Below, in pieces: positions 44,097 to 53,083 of a DNA stretch of 64,000 bases. Every line of letters begins with the position of its first letter. Position 1 is the stretch's first letter. Made by a program: the position numbers and the translations under genes. This DNA comes from Bradyrhizobium sp. CCGUVB1N3. GTDB taxonomy: Bacteria; Pseudomonadota; Alphaproteobacteria; Rhizobiales; Xanthobacteraceae. The notes under the pieces were generated by a model. The model worked only from the letters and a program-made list of their open reading frames with translations. It did not search any database and was not told the origin of the DNA. The stretch is from NCBI RefSeq assembly GCF_024199925.1, contig NZ_JANADR010000001.1:4464001-4528000 (forward strand). Direction: 5' to 3'.

Positions 44097-45091
44097 GACT
44101 GGCCGGCTCCGCGTGTTGCCACATCTTCGGCGATCACCGAGACCGCCTTCGGATTGGTGACGATGCCCATGTGGTTGATGCCTTCGAGGACCTTGACGTC
44201 GACCGAGGGCTTCACCGCCTGCACGGCGTCAGCATATTTGTCCGAGATCATCATCTCATCGTCGGCGGCGCCAAAGATCGTCAGCGGGTGCGTCGCGTTG
44301 GGCAGGTCGATGCGATAGCCGCGAGTGGCGAAGTTGCGCATCAGGCGGTCGGAATAGGTAGAGACGAGGATCTTCTCGTAATTCGGTGGCACAGCGAAGG
44401 CGAGCACCGGAAGCTGCGAGCAGCAGTCGATGCCAAGCTTGCGCAGAGCCGCGAGTCCGAAGAAGCGCGGCCGGTCGGCATTGGCCCAGCCACCGGAATG
44501 CGGCTTGTTGGTGGGTGCGTCATAGCCGAGGTAGGGCGCCAGCAGCACCGTGCGCACGAACATGTCCTGCATGATCGGCGTCGCGGCGACGCGCAGCGAG
44601 AAGCCGCCGCCGGCGGAATGGCCGATCAAAGTGAGCGGCAGGTCCGGCGCGGTCTTGCGAACGAGTGCGACGAAATCGACGAGGTCGTCCTCGAGCTGGC
44701 CGACATAGCCGATATCGCCGCGTGTGCCGGAGCCGCCGTGACCGCGCATGTCGAGCGCCCACGTCTCCACTCCGCGCGCGGCGAGCGCCGCCGTCAGCGC
44801 GTGATTGACGGTGCCGCTTGAGCCGGAGGAGCCGTGGATGAAGACCGCGCCGCGGCCCGTCGCCTGCCCCTTCGGCACGTAATGCCGGTAGCCCAGCCAG
44901 GTACCGTCGCGGGCCTGAAAGCGCTCCAGCGCCGGCATCGTGGACCAGTCGATACCCTTGGCGGAGTCCGAGACGGAGCGCATCTCGGGCGGCCGCTCCA
45001 GCGGGTTCGCAATCATCGCGGTCAGCAGCAGCGCGAGGGCGCCGACCGCACACAGGCTCCATTTCAGCAGGCTCAAAGCACCTCGCAGCAC
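44093..45091 (-). CDS. Alpha/beta hydrolase, membrane-anchored (lysophospholipase/lipase-like)
   Basis: 332 residues from a GTG at 45091. N-terminal membrane helix ([21 protein letters not shown]) then an alpha/beta fold: oxyanion [11 protein letters not shown], nucleophile Ser in [13 protein letters not shown], acid in [10 protein letters not shown] and His in GINHMGIV. Most like monoacylglycerol lipases/lysophospholipases; substrate unknown. First gene of the 45.1-43.2 kb operon. Confidence 0.85.
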   Translation of the reverse strand: MLRGALSLLKWSLCAVGALALLLTAMIANPLERPPEMRSVSDSAKGIDWSTMPALERFQARDGTWLGYRHYVPKGQATGRGAVFIHGSSGSSGTVNHALTAALAARGVETWALDMRGHGGSGTRGDIGYVGQLEDDLVDFVALVRKTAPDLPLTLIGHSAGGGFSLRVAATPIMQDMFVRTVLLAPYLGYDAPTNKPHSGGWANADRPRFFGLAALRKLGIDCCSQLPVLAFAVPPNYEKILVSTYSDRLMRNFATRGYRIDLPNATHPLTIFGAADDEMMISDKYADAVQAVKPSVDVKVLEGINHMGIVTNPKAVSVIAEDVATRGAGQS

Positions 45092-45130
45092 CGGATCGTC
45101 ATGGCCGAAACTCCGTCGACTTTACCATTG

Positions 45131-45159
45131 ATAGAGAACTCTATATTCCAGAGTACTCT
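45131..45159. promoter_or_regulatory. Two near-identical palindromes, probable operator pair
   Basis: ATAGAGAACTCTAT (45131-45144) and AGAGTACTCT (45150-45159), repeating the core AGAG-A/T-ACTCT with a 17-bp period, in the divergent gap between the hydrolase operon (start 45091) and xseA (start 45223). Position 40-68 bp upstream of the hydrolase start suits an autoregulatory site for the winged-helix protein at 43241. Confidence 0.55.
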
Positions 45160-45222
45160 TTCAGTCAATTCCCCGATTGGCGCTGGGATGCGAAAATCCC
45201 TAGTTTGAGTTTCGATCCCCAA

Positions 45223-46854
45223 ATGCCGAATCGTTTGCCGATGCCTTCAGCGGAACCCCTGCTCAACACACCCGAATTCACCGTCTCCGAGCTCTCGCTG
45301 TCCCTGAAGCGGACGGTGGAGGACACCTATGGCCACGTCCGGGTCCGCGGCGAGATCTCCGGCTTTCGCGGCGCGCATTCCTCCGGGCACTGCTATTTCG
45401 CGCTCAAGGACGAGAGCGCCAAGATCGAGGCGGTGATCTGGAAGGGCGTCCACGGGCGGATGCGCTTCAAGCCGCAGGAGGGGCTCGAGGTCATCGCGAC
45501 CGGCAAGCTCACCACCTATCCCGGCTCCTCGAAGTACCAGATCGTGATCGAGGCGCTGGAGCCGGCCGGCATCGGCGCGCTGATGGCGCTGATGGAGGAG
45601 CGCAAGAAGAAGCTCGCCGCCGAAGGCCTGTTCGACGAGGCGCGCAAGCAGCTGCTGCCCTGGCTGCCGGAGGTGATCGGCGTCGTCACATCGCCGACCG
45701 GCGCCGTGATCCGCGACATCCTGCATCGCCTCGAGGACCGCTTTCCCCGCCGCGTGCTGGTGTGGCCGGTCAAGGTGCAGGGCGAAGGCTCGGCCGAGCA
45801 GATCGCGGCTGCGATCCGCGGCTTCAACGCGCTGCCGGAGGGCGGCAAGATTCCGCGGCCGGACGTCTTGATCGTGGCGCGCGGCGGCGGCTCGCTCGAG
45901 GATCTCTGGTCGTTCAACGAGGAGATCGTGGTGCGGGCGGCCGCCGAGAGCATGATCCCGCTGATCTCGGCCGTCGGCCACGAGACCGACATCACGCTGA
46001 TCGATTTCGCCGCCGACAAGCGCGCGCCGACACCGACGGCGGCGGCCGAGATGGCCGTGCCGGTGCGCAGCGATCTGTTCGTCGAGGTCGCCGATCTCGC
46101 CCGCCGCACCCGCGCCTGCTGGCAACGCGGCCAGGAAAGCCGCCGCAACGAGCTGCGCGCCGCGGCGCGCGCCCTGCCCGCGGCAAGCGACCTCCTGGCG
46201 ATCCCGCGGCAGCGACTGGACTCCGCAGGCGCCGCGCTGCCCCGCGGGCTCAAGGCCAACACGCATGCGCATTTCCGCCGTTTCGCCGCGGCCGGCGCGC
46301 GACTGACATTGCGGGTGCTACATGGCCAGATCGCACAGGCCGATCATCGCCTCACGGTGTGCGGCGAACGGCTCGGCCTGTCCGCGCGATCCTTGTTACG
46401 ACGGCGGCGCGACCGCTTTGCCGGGCTCGAGGTTCGCTTGCGTGCCTCAAAGCTCTCCAACGCGCAGGCGCAGCGCAATGCGATTGCCCGCCAGCGCGAG
46501 CGCACCCATCGCCTTTCCGAGCGCGCGAGCCGCGCGCTGACGACGCTGTTGCAGCGGCTCGATGCGCGTGTGGAAAACAGCGGCAAGCTGCTCTCCGCGC
46601 TGTCCTACCGCGGCGTGCTCGCCCGCGGCTTTGCGCTGGTGCGCGATGAGGCCGGACATCCCGTGCACGCCGCGGATGCGATCGGCCCGGCGGCGCGGCT
46701 CGAGATCGAGTTCGCGGATGGACGGGTTGGTGCGACGGCGGATGAAGATCGGCCGGCGCCTGAGGCACACGCCCAGCCCAAGGCGGCGCCGCGTGAGGCG
46801 AAGCCCGCGCCGAAGCGCGTGGCCAAGCCGGTGGATCAGGGCAGTTTGTTTTAG
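45223..46854 (+). CDS. xseA: Exodeoxyribonuclease VII large subunit
   Basis: 543 residues. N-terminal OB fold ([19 protein letters not shown], then [19 protein letters not shown]), catalytic domain with [15 protein letters not shown] and [15 protein letters not shown], and a long coiled-coil region in the last third. Starts with XseB to digest single-stranded DNA; xseB is not in this window. Starts at 45205 (TTG) or 45241 are possible. The tail is Lys/Pro/Ala-rich. Confidence 0.95.
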   Translation: MPNRLPMPSAEPLLNTPEFTVSELSLSLKRTVEDTYGHVRVRGEISGFRGAHSSGHCYFALKDESAKIEAVIWKGVHGRMRFKPQEGLEVIATGKLTTYPGSSKYQIVIEALEPAGIGALMALMEERKKKLAAEGLFDEARKQLLPWLPEVIGVVTSPTGAVIRDILHRLEDRFPRRVLVWPVKVQGEGSAEQIAAAIRGFNALPEGGKIPRPDVLIVARGGGSLEDLWSFNEEIVVRAAAESMIPLISAVGHETDITLIDFAADKRAPTPTAAAEMAVPVRSDLFVEVADLARRTRACWQRGQESRRNELRAAARALPAASDLLAIPRQRLDSAGAALPRGLKANTHAHFRRFAAAGARLTLRVLHGQIAQADHRLTVCGERLGLSARSLLRRRRDRFAGLEVRLRASKLSNAQAQRNAIARQRERTHRLSERASRALTTLLQRLDARVENSGKLLSALSYRGVLARGFALVRDEAGHPVHAADAIGPAARLEIEFADGRVGATADEDRPAPEAHAQPKAAPREAKPAPKRVAKPVDQGSLF

Positions 46855-46874
46855 CAGTGGGCTCCGTATGGCCC

Positions 46875-47006
46875 CGTCATCCTGAGGTGCGAGCAGCGCA
46901 GTGCTCATGCACTGCGCTGAGAGCCTCGAAGGATGAACGGCCCGGGATGCAGCCGGGCCGTCGCCCTTCGAGGCCTCCGCTGCGCTCCGGCACCTCAGGG
47001 TGACGG
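46875..47006. repeat. Palindromic repeat (CGTCATCCTGAGGTGC family)
   Basis: Arms CGTCATCCTGAGGTGC and GCACCTCAGGGTGACG, inner GCCTCGAAGGATGA / CGCCCTTCGAGGC and a CGGCCCGGGATGCAGCCGGGCCG hairpin in the middle. About 130 bp, with the nested layout of the other families. No second copy here. Confidence 0.85.
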
Positions 47007-47066
47007 TGATGGTTGGTCGCGCGTGGCTGCTTCCGCGTCGTGCGCGTAGCCTCGGCGCAGCCCCGC

Positions 47067-47216
47067 CTACCGGCAGGACAGGCCCGCATCCATCGTGGTC
47101 CAGAAGCCGCAATGTTCCGGTGCGGCCGTCGGTGCGCCGGCGTGGGCCTCAAAGAGCAGGATCGCGATGCTGAAGACGACCAGTGCGGAGGAGAACAGGA
47201 AGAAGCGGTTCATCAT
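47067..47216 (-). CDS. Small secreted or membrane protein, 49 residues
   Basis: Starts MMNRFFLFSSALVVFSIAIL: a hydrophobic helix or signal peptide, then EAHAGAPTAAPEHCGFW and a final cysteine. The tandem ATGs at 47216 and 47213 are both possible starts. It is flanked by a repeat and by the hydrolase gene. No family recognised; the signal-peptide shape and intact frame make it more likely real than random, but support is modest. Confidence 0.5.
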   Translation of the reverse strand: MMNRFFLFSSALVVFSIAILLFEAHAGAPTAAPEHCGFWTTMDAGLSCR

Positions 47217-47406
47217 GATGAATGGCGTTCAGCTGACATCATGGTCGAACTATGACCGGCGGCGCTGAATGAAGCCTGAAACCGGCGCCTTGCGCGAATC
47301 GTAGCTCTTGCTGTCGGCCATCACGACCTGTGCAGGGCGGTGGTCGATGCGGGGCTGTCTGCTCCTTGTTCCTCGGGCGGCCCCGCTTGGGAACCAGCAC
47401 GCACCC

Positions 47407-48231
47407 TCACCGCGCCAGCCACTCCGCGACCTGCTTCTGCGAATCCTCGCGGGCCTCGGTGTCGGTGCCGACATGGCCGCGATCGGGCGTTGCCACGTCG
47501 GGGGTCGTGGCCGGCGCATGCAGTGGCAGGTTGGCGCGGTCGAAATCGTGATAGGCGCCGGGATAGACCACGATGCGCGCCAGCGCGCTGCGGCCGTAGG
47601 CCCCGTCCACCATCTGGCGGCAGGCCGGCGGCGAGGAGATGTCGTCCTTGCCGCCGATCAGGAGCAGCGTCGGTACGCGCGTGCTCCAGCCGAGCCCCGC
47701 CGAGATGCGGCAGTCCGGATAGAACGCAATCGCGGCGCGAAAGTCCGGCGCGCCGTCGCGGCCGGCGTTCTGCGGACGCACGGCCCAGAGCAGCGCGCTG
47801 GCACCATTGGCCCAGCCGATCAGGCTGACGCGATCACGCGCCACCCAAGGCTGCTTCATCAGCCAGGTGCGCGCCGCAGCGATGTCGGCGACGCGCTCGC
47901 GCCGCGCCTTGACGCGCACGTCCTTGACGCGACATTGCGGTCCCGCTTCGCGCGAGCCGTAGCTGTCGGGCCACAGCACTGCATTGCCGGCCTTGAGCAG
48001 TTGCTCGGCCCAGTCGCGGTAACGCGGCAGCACGGGATCGGAATGGCTGCCGAGACCGCCGCAGCCATGCAGCGCGATCACGGTCGGAAACGGGCCCTCG
48101 CCGTCAGGCTTGTAGAGCTGCGCGTGCAGTGTCCCTGAGCCAAGCGGAATCTCGATCGCCTGCGGCGCGGGCGCGGCGCGCGCGGCCGACATCAGGAGCA
48201 TTGCGAAGAGAACGGTGAATCGAAGGCGCAT
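47407..48231 (-). CDS. Dienelactone-hydrolase-like alpha/beta protein lacking the nucleophile
   Basis: 274 residues, signal peptide (FTVLFAMLLMSAARAA). DLH-type fold: ALHGCGG oxyanion region, acid in LLIGGKDDISSP and His in GAYHDFD. The nucleophile elbow reads IGWANGAS, so the usual Ser or Cys is Ala (about residue 139). It may be a binding protein rather than an enzyme. Start at 48231 gives a clean signal peptide; longer starts are possible. Confidence 0.78.
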   Translation of the reverse strand: MRLRFTVLFAMLLMSAARAAPAPQAIEIPLGSGTLHAQLYKPDGEGPFPTVIALHGCGGLGSHSDPVLPRYRDWAEQLLKAGNAVLWPDSYGSREAGPQCRVKDVRVKARRERVADIAAARTWLMKQPWVARDRVSLIGWANGASALLWAVRPQNAGRDGAPDFRAAIAFYPDCRISAGLGWSTRVPTLLLIGGKDDISSPPACRQMVDGAYGRSALARIVVYPGAYHDFDRANLPLHAPATTPDVATPDRGHVGTDTEAREDSQKQVAEWLAR

Positions 48232-48415
48232 CGGATACTGCCAGGTCATGAGCGGACCGGGACCAACGATCCTTCGCCGCAGAGTTATCATGCGGAAATG
48301 CCCGCAAAACATCACAAATCGGTGGGTTTAACGAGCGGACAAGCGACCCTATCTATGCTAGATCGAAATCCACCAAATCACGCCCTCACGCGGGCTTCCA
48401 TGGAGACGATCGACC

Positions 48416-48643
48416 GTGCTGAACAAGTTCGGCCCCTCGGGCCATGGCGAAGCGCAGGTGCAATATCTGGACGGCGATTTCCGCGTGATCTCGCCGGGGA
48501 CTTACGTGCGCTGCGCCGTGACCGACACGCGGATTCCGCTCGACGAGCTGAAATACTGGAGCGTCGACCTGCAAGAGGCCTACGCCCAACCGACCGCCGT
48601 GCTGCAACGGCATTTTCCGCGCGCGCTGAAATCGCAAACTTGA
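48416..48643 (+). CDS. DUF2093 domain-containing protein
   Basis: 75 residues, a family restricted to Alphaproteobacteria and recognisable from VQYLDGDFRVISPGTYVRCAVT and IPLDELKYWSVD. Function unknown; often found near xseA, as here. Repeat follows 7 bp after the stop. Confidence 0.88.
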   Translation: MLNKFGPSGHGEAQVQYLDGDFRVISPGTYVRCAVTDTRIPLDELKYWSVDLQEAYAQPTAVLQRHFPRALKSQT

Positions 48644-48650
48644 TCCTGCC

Positions 48651-48741
48651 GTAGGGTGGGCAAAGGCGCGCAGCGCCGTGCCCACCATGTCTCCACGACC
48701 GCGACAAAAGTGGTGGGCACGCTTCGCTTTGCCCACCCTAC
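48651..48741. repeat. REPIN-like paired inverted repeat (GTAGGGTGGGC family), copy 3
   Basis: GTAGGGTGGGCAAAGGCGC at the left, CTTTGCCCACCCTAC at the right, centre ATGTCTCC...AAAAGT. Lies in the convergent gap between DUF2093 and the PsiF-like gene. A decayed half of the same family may remain at about 49166-49205. Confidence 0.92.
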
Positions 48742-48779
48742 AGCACCGACGTCGCGGCGCAGCCGTTCTGGATCTGCGC

Positions 48780-49097
48780 TTACTGCTCCGCACTTTCCAT
48801 CCCCACGCAACTCTTCACGAAATTCTTCCTGGGCTCGCCGACGACCTTCTGATCGATCGCCTGCTTGAGGCAGTCGAGGCGCGCCTGCGCCATGCAAAGC
48901 TGCATCTGGTCGCGCTTGTCCTGGCCCTTCAGGCTCTGCGTCGTGGCGAGGCATGTGACACGCTTGGTCGCCGGAACCGGCACCGTGCTCGTCTGGCTGC
49001 TCGGCGCAGCCGCCTGCGGCGATGACGTCTGCGCGGATACGGACGCAACGATCAGACATGCAAGACCGGCGGCAACGGTGACGGACGACGGTTTCAC
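48780..49097 (-). CDS. PsiF repeat-containing secreted protein
   Basis: 105 residues from the GTG at 49097, which follows AGGAG at a good distance. Signal peptide (VTVAAGLACLIVASVSAQ), Ser/Ala/Pro linker, then two PsiF-type repeats: TCLATTQSLKGQDKRDQMQ and DCLKQAIDQKVVGEPRKNF, each ending with a cysteine. E. coli psiF is phosphate-starvation inducible; the role is unknown. The longer ORF upstream is unsupported. Confidence 0.75.
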   Translation of the reverse strand: MKPSSVTVAAGLACLIVASVSAQTSSPQAAAPSSQTSTVPVPATKRVTCLATTQSLKGQDKRDQMQLCMAQARLDCLKQAIDQKVVGEPRKNFVKSCVGMESAEQ

Positions 49098-49305
49098 GCG
49101 AATTCTCCTGTTCGAGCGCAAACCGATAGGAGCCCCGCGATGAATGTCGCGTGAATGGTCCTCTTGCGGGTGGGCGCGGCGCAAGGGCGCCTTTGACCAC
49201 CCTGCGGCATCTCCCCCTGTGACAGCGTCTTCGCGCATGACGGGCGGCGGCGGCTCGGCTAGATTAATCGAACAAGAACAAGACGGATTGTCCGGGAGGA
49301 CAGGC

Positions 49306-50460
49306 GTGCATCAAGGGCGTGTCGTTTTCGGCGCGATCGAGGAGGTCGTGTTCGGCCATCCGGCCGCGGGCGCCATCCTGGCGCAGATGGATCGGTTGAA
49401 GGCGAACCGCGCCTTCCTGATGGTCTCGGGCACGCTCAACCGGCAGACCGACGAAATCCAGAAGATTGCGCAGGCGCTGGGCGCGCGCTGTGCGGGCCTG
49501 TTCGACGCCATGCCGGCGCACACGCCGCGCGAGGCGGTGATCGCGGCCGCCAATGCGGCGCGAGACGTGAGGGCGGACCTGATCGTGACCGTCGGCGGCG
49601 GCTCGATCACCGACGGCGCCAAGGCGGTGCAGCTCTGCCTTGCCAACGACATCGACAGCACCGCTGACATCGAGCGCATCCGCGTCCGCAAGGGCGTCGC
49701 GCCGGAGATGAACGCCCCGACGGTGCGCCAGGTCAGCGTGCCGACCACGATCGCCGGCGGCGAGTTCAGCGCGATCGCGGGGGTCACCGATCGCAGCACC
49801 CATGTGAAGCAGATGCTGCGCCATCCGCTGGTGGTGCCGCGCGCAACCATCCTCGATCCCGCCATCACCGTGCATACACCGGAATGGCTATTCCTCTCGA
49901 CCGGCATCCGTGCCGTCGACCATTGCGTCGAGGCGATCTGCTCGCGCGAGACGCATCCCTATGCCGACGCGCAATCGGTGAAGGGGCTTGCGATGCTCGC
50001 GGACGCGCTGCCGCGGGTGAAGGCCAATCCTTCAGATCTCGACGCGCGGATGGATGCGCAGATCGGTACCTGGCTGTCGATGGGCGCGCTTGCGGCCGGC
50101 GTTCCCATGGGCGCGAGCCACGGCATCGGTTACGTGCTGGGCGCGGCCTACGACGTGCCTCATGGCTACACCTCCTGCATCATGCTGCCGGCAGTGATGC
50201 GCTGGAACGCGCCTGATAATGCCGAGCGCCAGATGATCGTCGCAGCCGCCATGGGCTTTCCCGGCAGAGATGCCGCCGACGTGCTGGATGCCTTCATCCG
50301 CTCGCTGGGCATGCCGCGCAGCCTTTCCGAGATGCGCGTCTTGCCGGAGCATTTTGAGGCCATCGCCGAGCAGGCGATGCGCACGCCCTGGGTGCCGCGC
50401 AACCCGCGCAAGATCGATACACCCGCGCAAGTGCGCGAAATCCTGCTTCTCGCCGCATAA
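49306..50460 (+). CDS. Iron-containing alcohol dehydrogenase (maleylacetate reductase-like)
   Basis: 384 residues. The GTG at 49306 follows GGAGGA with a 5-bp spacer. NAD-binding TVGGGSITDGAK and PTTIAGGEFS, and metal-site region AVDHCVEAICSR then MGASHGIGYVLG with His residues, match type III dehydrogenases close to maleylacetate reductase. It could reduce a keto-acid intermediate or oxidise an alcohol. First gene of a run with an acyl-CoA synthetase 17 bp later. Confidence 0.85.
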   Translation: MHQGRVVFGAIEEVVFGHPAAGAILAQMDRLKANRAFLMVSGTLNRQTDEIQKIAQALGARCAGLFDAMPAHTPREAVIAAANAARDVRADLIVTVGGGSITDGAKAVQLCLANDIDSTADIERIRVRKGVAPEMNAPTVRQVSVPTTIAGGEFSAIAGVTDRSTHVKQMLRHPLVVPRATILDPAITVHTPEWLFLSTGIRAVDHCVEAICSRETHPYADAQSVKGLAMLADALPRVKANPSDLDARMDAQIGTWLSMGALAAGVPMGASHGIGYVLGAAYDVPHGYTSCIMLPAVMRWNAPDNAERQMIVAAAMGFPGRDAADVLDAFIRSLGMPRSLSEMRVLPEHFEAIAEQAMRTPWVPRNPRKIDTPAQVREILLLAA

Positions 50461-50477
50461 TCCCGATCGGAGGACTG

Positions 50478-52028
50478 ATGTACACAGGTACGCATGCCCG
50501 CCTACGCCCGCTGCAGCCCGCCTTCATCATGGCCGGCACGGGCGAGACCGTCACCTATCGCGAGCTCGATGCGCGCAGCAACCGGCTGGCGCATCTGTTT
50601 CGCAAGCAAGGCTTGAAGCGGCTCGACCACTACGCGATCTTCATGGAGAACAATGCGCGCTATCTCGAAGCCTGCAGCGCGGGCGAGCGGTCGGGACTTT
50701 ATTTTACTTGCGTCAATTCGTTCCTCACGCCGAGCGAGCTCGCCTACATCCTCACCAACAGCCAGTCGCGCATTCTCATCACCTCGGCGGCCAAGCTCGA
50801 CATCGCGCGCGAAGCGCTGAAGGACTGCCCGAAGGTCGAGCTCTGCGTCGTCGCCGATGGACCCGGCGAGAGCGACCGTATCGTTGGGCTGGAGCAGGCG
50901 ACGGCAGGCCTGCCGAAGACGCCGATCGCCGACGAATGGCTGGGCACGGCGATGCTCTATTCGTCAGGCACGACGGGACGGCCGAAGGGCATCTTGCGGC
51001 CACTGGCGGAGGAGCCGCCGCGGCACAATATGCCGCTGTTCGATTTTCTCACGAAGCTTTGGCACTACCGCGAGGGCATGGTCTATCTGTCGCCGGCGCC
51101 GCTCTATCACTCGGCGCCGCAGGCCGCGGTCAATCTCACGATCCGCATGGGCGGCACCGTGATCATCATGGAGAGTTTTGACCCCGAGCGTTACCTCCAG
51201 CTCGTGGAGCAATGGGGCATCACCCATACCCAGCTCGTGCCGACGATGTTCTCGCGCCTGCTGAAGCTGCCGGAGGAGGTGCGCGCCCGCCACGACCTGT
51301 CCTCGCTCGAGATCGCGATCCATGCCGCGGCGCCCTGCCCGGCGCTGGTGAAGGACGACATGATCAAATGGTGGGGCCCGATCATCCACGAATATTACGG
51401 CGCGACCGAAGGTCTCGGCTTCACCGCCTGCAATACCGAAGAGTGGCTCGCCCATCGCGGCACCGTCGGCAAGGTGCTCCTCGGCGACCTGCATATTCTC
51501 GACGAGAACATGAAGGAGTGCCCGACCGGAACTGCCGGCACGGTGTGGTTCAAGACGGCCTCGGCCTTTGAATATTTCAACGATCCCGAGAAGACAAAGG
51601 AAGCGCGCTCGGCCGATGGTAGCATGAGCACGGTCGGCGACGTCGGCTATGTCGACGAGGACCGCTTCCTCTATCTCACCGACCGCGCCACCTTCATGAT
51701 CATCTCGGGCGGCGTGAACATCTATCCGCAGGAATGCGAGAATCTGCTGATCACCCATCCGAAGGTCGCGGACGCCGCGGTGTTCGGCGTCCCCCATGCC
51801 GATCTTGGCGAAGAGGTGAAGGCGGTGGTGCAGCCGATGCCCGGCGTGGTGCCAGGGCCTGCGCTCTCCGAGGAACTGATCACGTTCTGCGCCAAATCGC
51901 TGTCGCGGCAAAAGGTGCCGCGCTCGGTCGATTTCGAAAAGGAATTGCCGCGCCTGCCGACCGGAAAACTCTACAAGCGGCTGCTGCGGGACCGGTACTG
52001 GGGAAACAAGACGTCGCGGATTGTGTGA
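50478..52028 (+). CDS. Acyl-CoA synthetase (AMP-forming, ANL superfamily)
   Basis: 516 residues. P-loop YSSGTTGRPKGILR (about residue 163), YYGATEGLG, the adenylate motif GDVGYVDEDRFLYLTDR and C-terminal catalytic Lys in LPTGKLYKRLL. It activates a carboxylic acid to its CoA ester via acyl-AMP. The substrate cannot be read from motifs. Probably co-transcribed with the alcohol dehydrogenase; it would feed the SDR and carboxylase of the same region. Confidence 0.9.
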   Translation: MYTGTHARLRPLQPAFIMAGTGETVTYRELDARSNRLAHLFRKQGLKRLDHYAIFMENNARYLEACSAGERSGLYFTCVNSFLTPSELAYILTNSQSRILITSAAKLDIAREALKDCPKVELCVVADGPGESDRIVGLEQATAGLPKTPIADEWLGTAMLYSSGTTGRPKGILRPLAEEPPRHNMPLFDFLTKLWHYREGMVYLSPAPLYHSAPQAAVNLTIRMGGTVIIMESFDPERYLQLVEQWGITHTQLVPTMFSRLLKLPEEVRARHDLSSLEIAIHAAAPCPALVKDDMIKWWGPIIHEYYGATEGLGFTACNTEEWLAHRGTVGKVLLGDLHILDENMKECPTGTAGTVWFKTASAFEYFNDPEKTKEARSADGSMSTVGDVGYVDEDRFLYLTDRATFMIISGGVNIYPQECENLLITHPKVADAAVFGVPHADLGEEVKAVVQPMPGVVPGPALSEELITFCAKSLSRQKVPRSVDFEKELPRLPTGKLYKRLLRDRYWGNKTSRIV

Positions 52029-52084
52029 GGGCTTCGCCTCCGCGCCGTGCCTAGATTCTGACAAGCGCACACCACAAACCCGGT

Positions 52085-52217
52085 GTCGTCCCGGCGAAGG
52101 CCGGGACCCATAACCCCAGGGAGTAGTTGTGGCGCGAGCTGGCAATTCCGAGTCTTCGCCAAACCCCTTCCTGGGGTTATGGGTCCCGGGCTCGCGCTTC
52201 GCGCGCCCCGGGACGAC
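52085..52217. repeat. REPIN-like paired inverted repeat (GTCGTCCCGGCG family), copy 2
   Basis: Left arm GTCGTCCCGGCGAAGGCCGG; right end CCCCGGGACGAC with a GGTCCCGGGCTCGCGC hairpin; the AACCCC / GGGGTT inner arms are shared with 29803. Lies in the convergent gap of the acyl-CoA synthetase and SDR genes. Confidence 0.88.
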
Positions 52218-52238
52218 GGCTGAATGTGTTGATGCGAC

Positions 52239-53015
52239 CTACCCCAGCATCTGCGTGTCGCCGCAGATCGAGATCGCCTGGCCCGAGATCGTGCGGCCGC
52301 GCGGGCTCGCCATGAACAGGATCTGGTCGGCGATCTGCTCAGGCGTCACGTAGTCCTTGATCGAGGTGTAGGAGAACGCGATGCGCTCCATCTCGGCGTA
52401 GGAGATGCCGCGCTGCTGTGCCTTCGCTTCCAGCACGCGGCGCTGGCGGTCGCCGGCGACGAGACCAGGCAGGATCGCGTTGACGCGGATCTTGTCGGGG
52501 CCGAGCTCGATCGCGAGCGATTTGGTCAGGCCGATGACGCCCCACTTCGCCGCCGCATATGGCGTGCGCATGGCGAAGCCGACCTTTCCGGCAGCGGACG
52601 AGATGTTGACGATCGAGGCGTTCCTGCTCTCGCGCAGCAGCGGCACCGCGAGCCGCGTGCAGTTGAACTGGCCGGTGAGGCAGACCTCGACGCAGCGGTC
52701 CCAGTCCTCCGGGTTCATCTCCTCGACCTTCGCGGTCGGGCCGGCGATGCCGGCGTTGTTGACGAGCACATCCAGCCCGCCGAGCGCGCGGACCGCCTCG
52801 TCGAACATCGCCTTCACCGCGGCGCGATCAGAGACGTCGCATTGCGAGCGCGTGATGGCGGGATCGCTGTTCGCAAGCGCGGCAAGCGCCATCTCGTCGA
52901 CATCGCAGACATGCACCTTTGCGCCTTCGGCGAGGAAGCGACGGGCAATTGCAAGCCCTATGCCGCCCGCTCCCGCGGTCACCAATACGCGCAACCCCTT
53001 GATGTCGAGATCCAT
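52239..53015 (-). CDS. Short-chain dehydrogenase/reductase
   Basis: 258 residues, classical SDR: TAGAGGIGLAIARR (TGxxxGxG variant with Ala-Gly), LVNNAGIAG, Ser in NISSAAGKVGF and YAAAKWG with the catalytic Tyr-Lys. It oxidises or reduces a hydroxyl group with NAD(P). Divergent from the BKACE gene by 68 bp, suggesting shared control and a role at a 3-hydroxyacyl step. Confidence 0.88.
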   Translation of the reverse strand: MDLDIKGLRVLVTAGAGGIGLAIARRFLAEGAKVHVCDVDEMALAALANSDPAITRSQCDVSDRAAVKAMFDEAVRALGGLDVLVNNAGIAGPTAKVEEMNPEDWDRCVEVCLTGQFNCTRLAVPLLRESRNASIVNISSAAGKVGFAMRTPYAAAKWGVIGLTKSLAIELGPDKIRVNAILPGLVAGDRQRRVLEAKAQQRGISYAEMERIAFSYTSIKDYVTPEQIADQILFMASPRGRTISGQAISICGDTQMLG

Positions 53016-53083
53016 GATGGCTCCGGTCGTGTCTTGATGCTAAGCGTGACGGTAGATCACAGCCGCCTCGGAGTTGCAAACCC

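Noticed and set aside
47250..47321. A 23-codon ORF (MADSKSYDSRKAPVSGF...)
   Set aside because: Weak ribosome site, very short and without known relatives; could be real but cannot be supported.
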